This document shows positions 44,001 to 51,179 of a stretch of DNA of 64,000 nucleotides, in pieces. How positions within the stretch are numbered: the first letter of the stretch is position 1; each line of letters begins with the position of its first letter. A program made the translations under genes and the position numbers. Below the pieces are notes generated by a model. It saw only the letters and a list, made by a program, of their open reading frames with translations, did no database searches and was not told the DNA's origin. Source of the stretch: Euryarchaeota archaeon UBA443. Its GTDB lineage: Archaea; Thermoplasmatota; Poseidoniia; Poseidoniales; Poseidoniaceae. The stretch lies in the NCBI GenBank assembly GCA_002499195.1, contig DAKS01000018.1:39383-103382 (forward strand), in the 5' to 3' direction.

Positions 44001-44547
44001 AGTAGAAATTTGCAACTGTATAATGCCGATTCAGTGCATCGTTAGATGGGTTATCATCGACTCCTTGGAACGATGGAGTTACAACAAGTGTGTGATTGCC
44101 TGAATAATTGACATAGACGTTGTTAAAAGTCGCAGTACCTTGTCCATTGGCCGATAGGCTATTCATCGTAACGGAACGGTTTGCTAACTCAAATCTTTCG
44201 TATTCGTTATGGAGTACAAGCATTTGAAGCGTTATGATTCCTGATGGCGTATTCCCATTATTTCGCACGGTCACTTCGATATCCATTGGGGTTGAATTAA
44301 CCGTATCGACAACGAACAGACTTTCGGGCCGATCGAACCCGAGAATTGGATGATTCGATGAGAACATCTTGTACTGTGATTCATCGCTAGGATTCGAGTA
44401 TCGAATGGATACATCGGTAGCAGATAGGTCAACACCGCTGTTTTTTGAAGTCCTGTGGACCTCATCAGGGGGGAGAATTTCAACATTGGAAATGGGTTGC
44501 AGGAGCAGCAGTACGATAAGCACCCCTACCACACCGAACCTTGGCAT
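41026..44547 (-). CDS. Very large cell-surface protein with CARDB-like repeats and a C-terminal anchor
   Basis: A 1173-residue protein. A signal peptide (about 5-22) is followed by many beta-sandwich units resembling CARDB/NEW3 domains (MDIEVTVRNNGNTPSGIITLQML; TTIELEVTNYGNGPTSVSINL; TVNGTV-type spacing). A discoidin/MAM-like unit may lie near 180-345 (GYWFDDFVIVY). One membrane helix (about 1095-1113) precedes a cytosolic tail of about 60 residues ending with PDGWSMEQWIHYGQQYL. Probably an S-layer-like or adhesive protein. The tail looks like a recognition peptide (SHOCT-like) of unknown purpose. Confidence 0.85.
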   Translation of the reverse strand: MPRFGVVGVLIVLLLLQPISNVEILPPDEVHRTSKNSGVDLSATDVSIRYSNPSDESQYKMFSSNHPILGFDRPESLFVVDTVNSTPMDIEVTVRNNGNTPSGIITLQMLVLHNEYERFELANRSVTMNSLSANGQGTATFNNVYVNYSGNHTLVVTPSFQGVDDNPSNDALNRHYTVANFYFTCTSLVGWNAGPYWGTSTDTALSMGQSCHIGQGQSGSYTNNLQTDLMTPIWDMSDIVSSPTRTNGLTFFYAGSAQQNDAMKVYAFDNQGNWDELATIAGTVGATLSNWQTISNNNMGHTTPLIPADATTHFHSNSRFKFTFSSDSSGTDIGYWFDDFVIVYDQSARTEEYNLDVSGVFTDGSIPGSWGKVRLELTNTGNISDSLVPSVTNLPNDWNVAFSFPSGAGVNPNTGVRLLPGESRQIDVKLQPSPNASVGFVPLTFMATSIQNPSFSVQEQMQFQVSADRIPHIHVPEVKPKCAPGSSCAFYVEVENIGQATDVFDLQVAPKSMDQGWNANLAFDQSSSIRLIPNQIQSVKFVMTVPSGETPDKTGDFWFTMIAQNDTSRTTTEAIVIQASMISNAEIDLNIDSSQLTMLSAGERIEITYTLTNLASRQDSFDLSVDFIPAIGWLVEAEQRPPIVINPGASTSFYIALTAPNNAQANDMAPEIKPVLTSIRSGMQYEGPSYNNIMIETLYDVGIEILSSESELKPGGTTTIELEVTNYGNGPTSVSINLIDAPSSWTYSLRLDGVILEAPTLDLGVSYAGSDVEQVEILLFVPMTEAGGEFHSVTIGVEPEGQDLQLDNNEVQVDMITGRINFPELNGSPLDYHAMVGSTVTINGTVMNVGNALESSMDVGFELSTSPPTNDVVAFMTAGIGGPTSESGEVLTFPMGPGTSKLLFIDVMIGDDVPLNTRIVVTMFVEGGLNEEGDVIRFEHQNLITVDQQRKIEMQLSESKNNTIDTIGEVWLNLTSLSTQTEDITYSFTYPENWQMMCDGTLIANDETVNASLPYARNTEAFKDIRCEIQRLGGPYIGDVVLTASTIDEVIQFSDTRNYEFEKPAAEEGFFSKNINGPTLIAVGIGVLILIAILFIARKQRNTPVEEETFISGPPISQQTIVQTVPTQATVEVVTEAATETSTPPLPDGGLPDGWSMEQWIHYGQQYLDRLGK

Positions 44548-44576
44548 GTTGGTGAATTTGCTTTTACGTATTTGAT

Positions 44577-45398
44577 TTATTCGTTAGCATGTTCTTCGGT
44601 TGCTATCCTGAGTTTCTCTTCATTTCGTCGCTCTTTGGCTCGAGCTGCAAAGTAAACGGTAAACGAAGGGATCAGGACCATTGAAAAACAACCAACAACG
44701 GCGGCAAGTGCCCAGAGAAATTCAGTTGCTGCATCGATTTCGAAAATTGCAATATTAGCAAACTCTTCATTGACAGTGTGGATGTTGACTTGTGGTTGAA
44801 CCGATTTATCTCCTGGTTCAATAATCTGGATGACGATTTGAGAGGGTTCGTGCGAATAGTTGATTTCTTTTCTGGCTAATTCTTCTGCCTCTGATAAACT
44901 GTCTGCATAAACGGTCCCATTCGATCTTCGTGCTGGATCTGTCGAAGTTAAGGATTGGATATTCACTTGACTTGAATCGGCTTCGACCTCTATGGATTCA
45001 GTATAGGTACAGTGTTCGGAACATCTAAAATCAACAGTTTTGCCATCGACTTCGACTTCTGCATCGGGGACACCAAGGAATGGATGAGAATACAATTTTC
45101 CTTCATTTGTCATTTTTACGATGGCTCCACTGGCTAAGTTGTCAATGGTCATATTGATCCATGTAAGGTTTTGACCATCTGGAGATACTGTACCAATCCA
45201 AGTTGTTTCGTTGTTTTGAAACACCTTCGTGAGTTCGATATCTTCGAAAGAATTGTCTGTTGCCTCGGTTTCGTAGATGTAATAGTTTGGCGAAATCGTG
45301 GCCCCATACACTGCATATGATAGTAAAACAATGAGTGTAAGAGATAAACCGATGAGGGTTCTCAGAAGGTTTGGATTTTGGGCGAGAGCCTTCTTCAT
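44577..45398 (-). CDS. Membrane protein with extracellular domain flanked by two helices
   Basis: A 273-residue product using the ATG at 45398 (the open frame reaches 45437). An N-terminal helix (TLIGLSLTLIVLLSYAVYG) and a C-terminal helix (LWALAAVVGCFSMVLIPSFTVYFAA) flank a beta-rich exported domain with a Cys pair (FRCSEHCTY). The tail is charged. No family is recognised. Located upstream of the large surface protein on the same strand (29 bp gap), so the two may function together. Divergent from the ribosomal operon. Confidence 0.7.
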   Translation of the reverse strand: MKKALAQNPNLLRTLIGLSLTLIVLLSYAVYGATISPNYYIYETEATDNSFEDIELTKVFQNNETTWIGTVSPDGQNLTWINMTIDNLASGAIVKMTNEGKLYSHPFLGVPDAEVEVDGKTVDFRCSEHCTYTESIEVEADSSQVNIQSLTSTDPARRSNGTVYADSLSEAEELARKEINYSHEPSQIVIQIIEPGDKSVQPQVNIHTVNEEFANIAIFEIDAATEFLWALAAVVGCFSMVLIPSFTVYFAARAKERRNEEKLRIATEEHANE

Positions 45399-45487
45399 TA
45401 TACCTCCGAAAACGAAGCCATTGAAGAACACTTGCACGAGTCCAAAATCACAGGGATGCTCTTCAATCGTAGGTGCTAATCGCCCGC

Positions 45488-45500
45488 TTTATTCAAATAG
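45488..45500 (+). promoter_or_regulatory. Candidate promoter element of the ribosomal operon
   Basis: TTTATTCAAATAG lies 34 nt before the rps19e ATG. The same 13-mer occurs upstream of the gene at 59350, which makes a promoter role plausible. Confidence 0.4.
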
Positions 45501-45533
45501 GGGAGATAAGTCGCAAGGTTGCTTGGTGTAGTT

Positions 45534-46028
45534 ATGACGACGTTTTACGATGTACCTGCCAATTTTCTGATACCCGCTCTTGCTGAACAATTGAAGAGCA
45601 ATGATGCGATTAAGATGCCAGAATGGGCCGATGTTGTCAAGACTGGTTCCTCTCGCGAGCGTCCACCGACTCAAACCGACTGGTGGTACACCCGTGGAGC
45701 CGCTCTTCTCCGAAAGATTGCTCGACAAGGACCAATCGGCGTTACGTCACTTTCACAAGAGTATGGCGGACGAAAGAACAACGGTTCAAAACCGAACACA
45801 CCTGGAGTTGGATCACGTAAGGTCATTCGTATTCTTGTACAACAACTCGAAGATGCAGGTCTTGTCTCAACGCAATCCGGTCGCCTAGTTGAACCAGAAG
45901 GTCGTGAAGCCACACAACTCTACAACGGTCGTATCATCACACCTGCTGGACATAAAATCCTCAACGAAGTCGCTCACAGCGTTCGTCCAGAAGTAGAAGC
46001 AGCCTACCCGGGCCTTGACAAGTATTGA
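45534..46028 (+). CDS. rps19e: Ribosomal protein S19e
   Basis: Component of the small ribosomal subunit found in archaea and eukaryotes. The 164-residue protein has the family blocks FYDVPANFLIPALAEQL, WYTRGAALLRKIARQGPIGV, YGGRKNNGSKP and GSRKVIRILVQQLEDAGLV. The ATG at 45534 is chosen over an upstream start at 45519 because the family begins just after it. First gene of a run with a PDCD5-like gene, L39e, L31e and S17e. Confidence 0.95.
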   Translation: MTTFYDVPANFLIPALAEQLKSNDAIKMPEWADVVKTGSSRERPPTQTDWWYTRGAALLRKIARQGPIGVTSLSQEYGGRKNNGSKPNTPGVGSRKVIRILVQQLEDAGLVSTQSGRLVEPEGREATQLYNGRIITPAGHKILNEVAHSVRPEVEAAYPGLDKY

Positions 46029-46042
46029 GTGGAAGTGAGTTC

Positions 46043-46408
46043 ATGACAAGTGTTGCAGACGATTCGATGGAACTAGAAGCGTTCCGTCAACGTCGACAAC
46101 AAGAACTTCAACAACAACTTGAGCAACAAGCAAAGCAACAAGCTGCTGCAGAGGTTGAATCACAGGTTCAAGCACAAGAGCAACAAGCCCTTGATCAGGC
46201 AATGAAGACGATTCTTACTTCTGAAGCACGAAGTCGTCTTACCAATATCTCATTGGTCGATACCAACAAATCAGATTTGCTCAAGCGTCAATTGGTTTCA
46301 CTACATGAGCAACAAAAAATCGCTATTCCAGTCAACGATGAACAGTTGAAGAAAATCCTAGCAGGACTATCCAAGAGCCGCAGAGATGCGTCTATCCGTA
46401 GAATCTAA
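46043..46408 (+). CDS. PDCD5-family DNA/ribosome-associated protein
   Basis: A small helical protein conserved in archaea and eukaryotes and usually encoded next to rps19e and rpl39e. The Gln-rich N-terminal helix (RRQQELQQQLEQQAKQQ) and the core LTSEARSRLTNISLVDTNKSDLL match the family. The ATG at 46043, preceded by GGAAGTGAG, is preferred over a TTG at 46025 that overlaps the rps19e stop. 121 residues. Confidence 0.88.
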   Translation: MTSVADDSMELEAFRQRRQQELQQQLEQQAKQQAAAEVESQVQAQEQQALDQAMKTILTSEARSRLTNISLVDTNKSDLLKRQLVSLHEQQKIAIPVNDEQLKKILAGLSKSRRDASIRRI

Positions 46409-46423
46409 GAGGGGTGCTCGAAT

Positions 46424-46579
46424 ATGTCAAAAAATAAACCAGCAGCAAAGAAAATTCGCCTGATGAAGGCAGGAAAGCAGAACCGCCGTGTCCCTGTATG
46501 GGTCATGCTAAAAACGAACAGAAAAACAGTGTCTCATCCAAAGAGACACCACTGGCGACGTAGCAAGTTGCAGCGATGA
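46424..46579 (+). CDS. rpl39e: Ribosomal protein L39e
   Basis: A 51-residue, highly basic protein of the large subunit exit tunnel. Translation from the ATG at 46424 gives [20 protein letters not shown] and continues with [14 protein letters not shown] and a final RRSKLQR, matching L39e. GAGGGG lies nine bases upstream of the start. It is short and easily missed by length-filtered gene calls. It sits between the PDCD5-like gene and L31e as in other archaea. Confidence 0.95.
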   Translation: MSKNKPAAKKIRLMKAGKQNRRVPVWVMLKTNRKTVSHPKRHHWRRSKLQR

Positions 46580-46590
46580 GGTGAATTCCA

Positions 46591-46869
46591 ATGGCAAGAG
46601 CAGCAACATCAGAATTGATAGTACCGCTACGAAAGGCGTGGAATATTACTCGTTTCAAGCGAGCACCGCGTGCGATTCAAATCATTCGTGACGAAGTCAT
46701 TCGTCATCTCAAGGTTCTTCCTGAAGAGGAAATTTACATCGATCCTTCGGTCAACGAGAAAATATGGGAACGTGGAATAGAAAATCCACCTAGAAAGATT
46801 CGTTTGACCGTTATTCGACACGATGAACCAGATATTCCTATCGAAGTCAAATTGTATGAGGAGGCCTGA
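46591..46869 (+). CDS. rpl31e: Ribosomal protein L31e
   Basis: Large-subunit protein near the tunnel exit. The 92-residue product has the family pattern [20 protein letters not shown] and [11 protein letters not shown], with [19 protein letters not shown] in the second half. It starts 11 bp after rpl39e and ends 2 bp before rps17e. Confidence 0.95.
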   Translation: MARAATSELIVPLRKAWNITRFKRAPRAIQIIRDEVIRHLKVLPEEEIYIDPSVNEKIWERGIENPPRKIRLTVIRHDEPDIPIEVKLYEEA

Positions 46870-46871
46870 AA

Positions 46872-47063
46872 ATGGGTAACATTCGACCAAGTTTTATCAA
46901 AATCCGCGCTATTCGACTTGTTGAAGAACATGGTGAGAAATTCACTGATGACTTTGATCATAACAAGAAGATGGTTGAGGAATTGACCGATGTAAGTACA
47001 AAGAAGCTGCGCAACTGGATTGCTGGCTACGTTACTCGTTACCGTCAACGCCGAACCGATTGA
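46872..47063 (+). CDS. rps17e: Ribosomal protein S17e
   Basis: Small-subunit protein. [20 protein letters not shown] and the C-terminal [18 protein letters not shown] identify the family; 63 residues is the archaeal length. It follows rpl31e directly. In many archaea the initiation factor gene tif6 follows rpl31e; here S17e takes that place. Confidence 0.95.
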   Translation: MGNIRPSFIKIRAIRLVEEHGEKFTDDFDHNKKMVEELTDVSTKKLRNWIAGYVTRYRQRRTD

Positions 47064-47076
47064 TGGGGTCATTGTT

Positions 47077-47298
47077 GTGCCCATTAGGGTTGATTGGAAC
47101 AGAACACCAGTTTCTGTTCATTCCCCTGAACAAGAATCACTTGAACAATTGATTCTATACTTACGCAATACATACAACGTTCGTAGGCGTTCATTGGTCA
47201 TGCCAGATCGTGAGCGAGGTGGTTTTCTATTTTTCATTTATCAGGCTTGCAATCCATTATGGATTGCTGAGTTCGTCCAACGTCAGGAGGAAGAATAG
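47077..47298 (+). CDS. Small uncharacterised protein between rps17e and trmJ
   Basis: No family is recognised. Using the GTG at 47077 gives a 73-residue product beginning MPIRVDWNRTPVSVHS; the frame is open upstream into rps17e but that part would be a shadow. The compact sequence has SLEQLILYLRNTYNVRRRSLVM, FFIYQACNPLWIAEF, and an acidic end. Its stop overlaps the GTG of the next gene by one base, so it belongs to the ribosomal operon and may have a translation-linked role. Confidence 0.6.
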   Translation: MPIRVDWNRTPVSVHSPEQESLEQLILYLRNTYNVRRRSLVMPDRERGGFLFFIYQACNPLWIAEFVQRQEEE

Positions 47299-48134
47299 TG
47301 GGTGAACGTACTGACCTACCATTACCTGAATCAGCATACACGCTACATGTTGTCATGGTAGGGATTCAACATCCTGGTAATTTGGGTGCCGTATGTCGTT
47401 CTCTTCTTAATCATGGCTTCGATTCTCTACGTCTGGTTCAACCTAAATGCCACCCTGACGATATTGAGGCAAGAAACCGTGCTAAACATGCAGGACGAAT
47501 ATTGGATACGTGCAAAATCTATGAATCATTTGAAGAAGCTATTGCTGATTGTTCTCTAGTCGTTGGTACATCTGGTAAACGTGAAATCGGTGATAAGACT
47601 CAAAAGCGCCATTTCATGTATCCATGGGAATTTTCTGAACGCATCTCAGGTTTGGAGCAATCCATTGCGCTAGTGTTTGGAGAAGAGGGTAAGGGTTTGA
47701 GTACGGATGATCTCTTGCGATGTGACTATCTTGTAACATTACCAACTTGGGAAGGTTATCCAATAACTAATCTCAGCCATGCTGTTCATACACTAACCTA
47801 CGAACTTCATAGACATAGAGTATTAGAGCGCCAGGGACAAGACGCTGCTCTTCCAGCCATCGTACCAATCCAGAGAGGAATCTCTCCTGAGCAGCGGAAT
47901 GTTCTGAGAAAATCTGTTGAAGATATTGCCCGATATCTTCCCGGTGGTGATGAACGACGCATCTCATTCACACATTCACTCATCCGTGCACTACAGCGCT
48001 CTGGATTGGAAACCGATCAAACCAATCGATTGATAGGAGGATTTGTTGATGCTTCAACCGCTCTAGAATTTGCCGCGAATAGCGATAATTGGCGATCAAA
48101 TCGTCGTCGCCGAGTCATTCTCGAAGAGGAATGA
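47298..48134 (+). CDS. trmJ: SpoU-family RNA 2'-O-methyltransferase, TrmJ type
   Basis: Probably methylates the ribose at position 32 of tRNAs using S-adenosylmethionine. The knot-forming SPOUT motifs are present in order: HPGNLGAVCRSLLNHGF, ALVFGEEGKGL and LPTWEGYPITNLSHAV. At 278 residues it carries a C-terminal extension (about 180-278) typical of TrmJ. It ends the ribosomal operon and abuts the convergent queD gene with no gap. Confidence 0.9.
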   Translation: MGERTDLPLPESAYTLHVVMVGIQHPGNLGAVCRSLLNHGFDSLRLVQPKCHPDDIEARNRAKHAGRILDTCKIYESFEEAIADCSLVVGTSGKREIGDKTQKRHFMYPWEFSERISGLEQSIALVFGEEGKGLSTDDLLRCDYLVTLPTWEGYPITNLSHAVHTLTYELHRHRVLERQGQDAALPAIVPIQRGISPEQRNVLRKSVEDIARYLPGGDERRISFTHSLIRALQRSGLETDQTNRLIGGFVDASTALEFAANSDNWRSNRRRRVILEEE

Positions 48135-48584
48135 TCAAGCGTACCATGAAGCCCAACTTTTCGGTGTTTCTCGTACATGCATAGCAACTAGCCGAAGTCG
48201 ATTTCCATAGATTGTTTGAATATGTGGTTCAATTTGTTCAAATGCCCATTTTGCTAGATTTTCAGCTGTCGGTATAAACGGTACAACAACGGTACGATGT
48301 TCTGCTGATAATCCTGATAGAACCCTTCTTGCTTCTTCATCACCTTCGTAAACGACAAATGCATGGTCGACTACATCATGAATGTGAATTGTAAGAATTT
48401 CACTTACATCACTAAAATCCATCAACATTCCTTCTTCGCTTACACCTGATGTTTCTACAATATCTCCTTCTATCTCAGCTTCAAATCGATATCGATGACC
48501 ATGGAAATGTTTGCATTTGCTCTTATGGTTTGGAACTCTATGTCCAGTATCTGTTTCTACATATCGTCGTATCCTAGTTGTCAT
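48135..48584 (-). CDS. queD: 6-carboxytetrahydropterin synthase (QueD/PTPS family)
   Basis: Converts dihydroneopterin triphosphate to 6-carboxytetrahydropterin for preQ0 synthesis. The zinc histidines are in DTGHRV and [12 protein letters not shown]; the catalytic Cys precedes the HxH pair (KCKHFHGH). [19 protein letters not shown] and the final HVRETPKSW complete the family pattern. The gene overlaps msrB by 4 nt and lies at the end of the preQ0 cluster. Confidence 0.93.
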   Translation of the reverse strand: MTTRIRRYVETDTGHRVPNHKSKCKHFHGHRYRFEAEIEGDIVETSGVSEEGMLMDFSDVSEILTIHIHDVVDHAFVVYEGDEEARRVLSGLSAEHRTVVVPFIPTAENLAKWAFEQIEPHIQTIYGNRLRLVAMHVRETPKSWASWYA

Positions 48585-48964
48585 TCATTCACCTCGAATT
48601 TCATTGCAGCACTATTGATGCAGTAACGTTCCCCTCCATGTTGTCGAGGACCGTCATTGAAGACATGGCCAAGATGAGCGTCACATTTTCCGCATCTAAC
48701 CTCAACCCGTGTCATTCCATGAGATGTATCGATAATCCGTTTGATAGCAGCCTCATGATGCTCGCTATGGAAAGCAGGCCAACCACAACCTGAATCAAAT
48801 TTCATTTGATCAGTGAAGAGTTTGGTTTCACAAACTATACAGAAGTAATCTCCCTTACGATACTCTTTATTCAATGCTCCAGTGAATGGGCGTTCAGTTC
48901 CATTTTGTTGAGTAACATAATACGATAATTCGGATAGGGCAGCGATTCTATCATCTATATTCAT
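48581..48964 (-). CDS. msrB: Peptide-methionine (R)-S-oxide reductase
   Basis: Reduces methionine-R-sulfoxide in proteins. Two zinc-binding Cys pairs are visible (CIVCETK and [12 protein letters not shown]), plus GCGWPAFH and the catalytic Cys in [13 protein letters not shown]. 127 residues is the compact form. It is unusual that it sits inside the queD-queC pair; 4-nt and 1-nt junctions with its neighbours imply a single transcript. Confidence 0.94.
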   Translation of the reverse strand: MNIDDRIAALSELSYYVTQQNGTERPFTGALNKEYRKGDYFCIVCETKLFTDQMKFDSGCGWPAFHSEHHEAAIKRIIDTSHGMTRVEVRCGKCDAHLGHVFNDGPRQHGGERYCINSAAMKFEVNE

Positions 48965-49750
48965 TCAATCACTCCCCTGCTGATATTTGGCCTCAACCTC
49001 TAATGCTCGTTTGAGTACAATTTCCCAATGTTCTTGATATTCGATAGGATCTTTCCGACCAATTGAATGGAATGCTAGGATTCGTTCAACATCAGAGCCA
49101 CTCTGTCCCGAACTTCGGCCATGTTCATCCGGATTGTAAGAGGTAATCGTATTGCTTAGAACCTCATCGAATTCTAGGCCTAGTGCTTGAGTAGTCTTCA
49201 GTGCATCTTGAAGAATTGACGTCTTATCACCATGAATATAGGGAAGGTCAAAGTCCACCATATCGCTCTCCCAATTACCAATTTCAAAAGCGGTTTGTAG
49301 TGATTGATAGAATTCTGGCCGACAATCAGGATAGATTTCATGATCGCCACTATGAACTCCAAGAGCAAGTACAACATCTCTACCTGTTCTCTTAGTCTCA
49401 GAGAGAGCAAATCCATACAATATCGATGCAAATATTGCGTTCCTATTTGGGACAACAGTCTGTTTCATCTGCGATTCTTCATAATGACCAAGTGGAACTT
49501 CTTGATCATTTGATGTCAGTGCTGAATCAAAAAGCGACATTGCAGGTGACAAATCTACAATATGATGCTGAACATCATGACCTTTCGATTGACAAAGATT
49601 GACAGTAGCCTTTGCCTTTTCAATCTCAATGGCATGTTTTTGTCCATAATTGTATGAGATACAGACCGCTCGGTATTCACGAGCAAGATAATGCATGAGC
49701 AGACATGTGGAATCCATACCTCCACTCAAAGCCATTACTACTGTTTTCAT
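48965..49750 (-). CDS. queC: 7-cyano-7-deazaguanine synthase
   Basis: Makes preQ0, the precursor of archaeosine in archaeal tRNA. The ATP-pyrophosphatase loop ALSGGMDSTCLL lies at the start, then NYGQKHAIEIEKA, VPNRNAIFASI and GVHSGDHEIYPDCRPEFYQSL. The zinc ligands of the family would be in the C-terminal part. The ATG at 49750 is chosen; it overlaps the queE stop by 4 nt. 261 residues. Confidence 0.93.
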   Translation of the reverse strand: MKTVVMALSGGMDSTCLLMHYLAREYRAVCISYNYGQKHAIEIEKAKATVNLCQSKGHDVQHHIVDLSPAMSLFDSALTSNDQEVPLGHYEESQMKQTVVPNRNAIFASILYGFALSETKRTGRDVVLALGVHSGDHEIYPDCRPEFYQSLQTAFEIGNWESDMVDFDLPYIHGDKTSILQDALKTTQALGLEFDEVLSNTITSYNPDEHGRSSGQSGSDVERILAFHSIGRKDPIEYQEHWEIVLKRALEVEAKYQQGSD

Positions 49751-50400
49751 AAAATCCCCATCCACTTATGTGTCTGTAAAGACAATCTCCAACCACTGTG
49801 TTGCTTCACAATTTGTTCGCTTTCTTGAAACATAACACCATTCTCTTCAATGGATGCGGTATCGATGTAACATGGTTGAATAAAGTGATGCTCAAAGCCC
49901 TGTTTTAGATCTTCATACATATCCAAATTTTGTCCACAATAAACAACTTTCAATTCATTTCCGCTTCTTTGACGTATGACTGAATTGGGATACACCTGAT
50001 CTTTAGGAGATATACAAACCCAATCGATCAACCCCTCAGGAATCTCTATCGTACCGTTACTCTCTACTGAGAGATTAAAACCACGTCGTTTCAATAAACG
50101 ATGTAATGGCCAGAGGTCATGCAGCATTGGTTCTCCTCCAGTAAAGATTACTCGCTTGCAATCATATTGCATAATCTCTCCTAGGATATTAACTGCGTTC
50201 ATTTGAGTATAGGTGTCAAAGTCAGTATCACACCATGAACATCGAAGGTTACAAGTTCCAAAGCGAACGAAAACATGAGGTATTCCTGCATGAAAACCTT
50301 CTCCTTGAACGGAATGGAATATTTCGACAACTGGATATTCGACGGCGAGATCTGTAGGATCATCACCAATCATGTCCCCAGAGCGTTCACATTCCATCAT
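49747..50400 (-). CDS. queE: 7-carboxy-7-deazaguanine synthase (radical SAM)
   Basis: Rearranges 6-carboxytetrahydropterin to the deazaguanine ring. Motifs: EIFHSVQGEGFHAGIPHVFVR near the start in two pieces, the cluster CNLRCSWCDT (CxxxCxxC) and VIFTGGEPML. 217 residues. Situated between folE (3-bp gap) and queC (4-nt overlap) in the preQ0 operon. Confidence 0.94.
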   Translation of the reverse strand: MMECERSGDMIGDDPTDLAVEYPVVEIFHSVQGEGFHAGIPHVFVRFGTCNLRCSWCDTDFDTYTQMNAVNILGEIMQYDCKRVIFTGGEPMLHDLWPLHRLLKRRGFNLSVESNGTIEIPEGLIDWVCISPKDQVYPNSVIRQRSGNELKVVYCGQNLDMYEDLKQGFEHHFIQPCYIDTASIEENGVMFQESEQIVKQHSGWRLSLQTHKWMGIL

Positions 50401-50403
50401 CTA

Positions 50404-50970
50404 TCAACTCGAATTTTCAATGAGTTGCATAAGTTCGTTTCTTGCCTCTTTTTTATCGAAGAAAACACCACGCATCGCACTGGTTGTCATAATTGCATTT
50501 TGCTTTTTTACTCCTCGGCAGCGCATACAACCATGTGATGCCTGGATGATAACTGCAGCACCCAATGGATTGAGATGTTCTACGAGATCGTTTGCAACAT
50601 TGTTAGTGATACGTTCTTGGTTTTGAAGTCGTAGAGCATGATGGTCGACGATTCGGGCAAGTTTTGAAATCCCTACAATTCTATCAACTGGAATGTAAGC
50701 AACATGGGCTTTTCCACTGAATGGTTGTAGGTGGTGTTCACACGTAGAGTGAAATTCAATATTGCTTAACAGTACGATTCCATCATATCCTTCAGCATTG
50801 AATGTTGCTTGCAGTATGCTTTTTGAATCGGTTTTGTATCCAGAAAAGATTTCATCCCAGGAATCTATTACACGGCGTGGTGTTTTCTTCAAACCCTCTC
50901 GGTTTGGATCTGTTTCAAGATATTTCAATAATGTAAAAACTGCTTTTTCCGCTTCATCTCTTGATGTCAT
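50404..50970 (-). CDS. folE: GTP cyclohydrolase I (FolE type)
   Basis: Converts GTP to dihydroneopterin triphosphate, the first step towards preQ0. Signatures: EFHSTCEHHLQPFSGKAHVAYIP (zinc Cys/His; split), IVGISKLARIVDHHALRLQNQERIT and SHGCMRCRGV. Many archaea use MptA or the IB enzyme, whereas this is the classic FolE type. The ATG at 50970 lies eight bases after GGAGG, favouring it over the ATG at 50976 which is only two bases from the site. Confidence 0.94.
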   Translation of the reverse strand: MTSRDEAEKAVFTLLKYLETDPNREGLKKTPRRVIDSWDEIFSGYKTDSKSILQATFNAEGYDGIVLLSNIEFHSTCEHHLQPFSGKAHVAYIPVDRIVGISKLARIVDHHALRLQNQERITNNVANDLVEHLNPLGAAVIIQASHGCMRCRGVKKQNAIMTTSAMRGVFFDKKEARNELMQLIENSS

Positions 50971-51145
50971 TTTCATCTCCTCCTATTCTCCCTTGACGCA
51001 TATCAATGGTGTCTAATTGATCCAATAATTTTCTACAGGCGGAACGTATTGCATCAGCAACACTGATGAATTTCTTGTCATCACCCACATGTTGTTTGAG
51101 ATCGATTAGAAGCTCATTTGGCATATCTAAACTAACCTTAGGCAT
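50954..51145 (-). CDS. Small ribbon-helix-helix (CopG-like) regulator heading the preQ0 operon
   Basis: A 63-residue protein with the RHH pattern: VSLDMPNELLIDLKQHV (strand and helix) and ISVADAIRSACRKLLDQL (second helix). It is the first gene of the folE-queE-queC-msrB-queD run and overlaps folE by 17 bp. It may control the operon; the target is unknown. A TATA-like box lies 20-29 nt before its start. Confidence 0.75.
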   Translation of the reverse strand: MPKVSLDMPNELLIDLKQHVGDDKKFISVADAIRSACRKLLDQLDTIDMRQGRIGGDENDIKR

Positions 51146-51164
51146 AGCATAGCCATACCGGGGT

Positions 51165-51174
51165 AATATTTTAA
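51165..51174 (-). promoter_or_regulatory. TATA box of the preQ0 operon
   Basis: On the minus strand the sequence TTAAAATATT is centred about 24 nt before the ATG at 51145. Transcription would then begin at or next to the start codon, giving a leaderless mRNA. Confidence 0.5.
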
Positions 51175-51179
51175 GAATA

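Noticed and set aside
47020..47076. Upstream extension of the 73-residue gene
   Set aside because: It reads through the end of rps17e in another frame; the GTG at 47077 is a simpler start.
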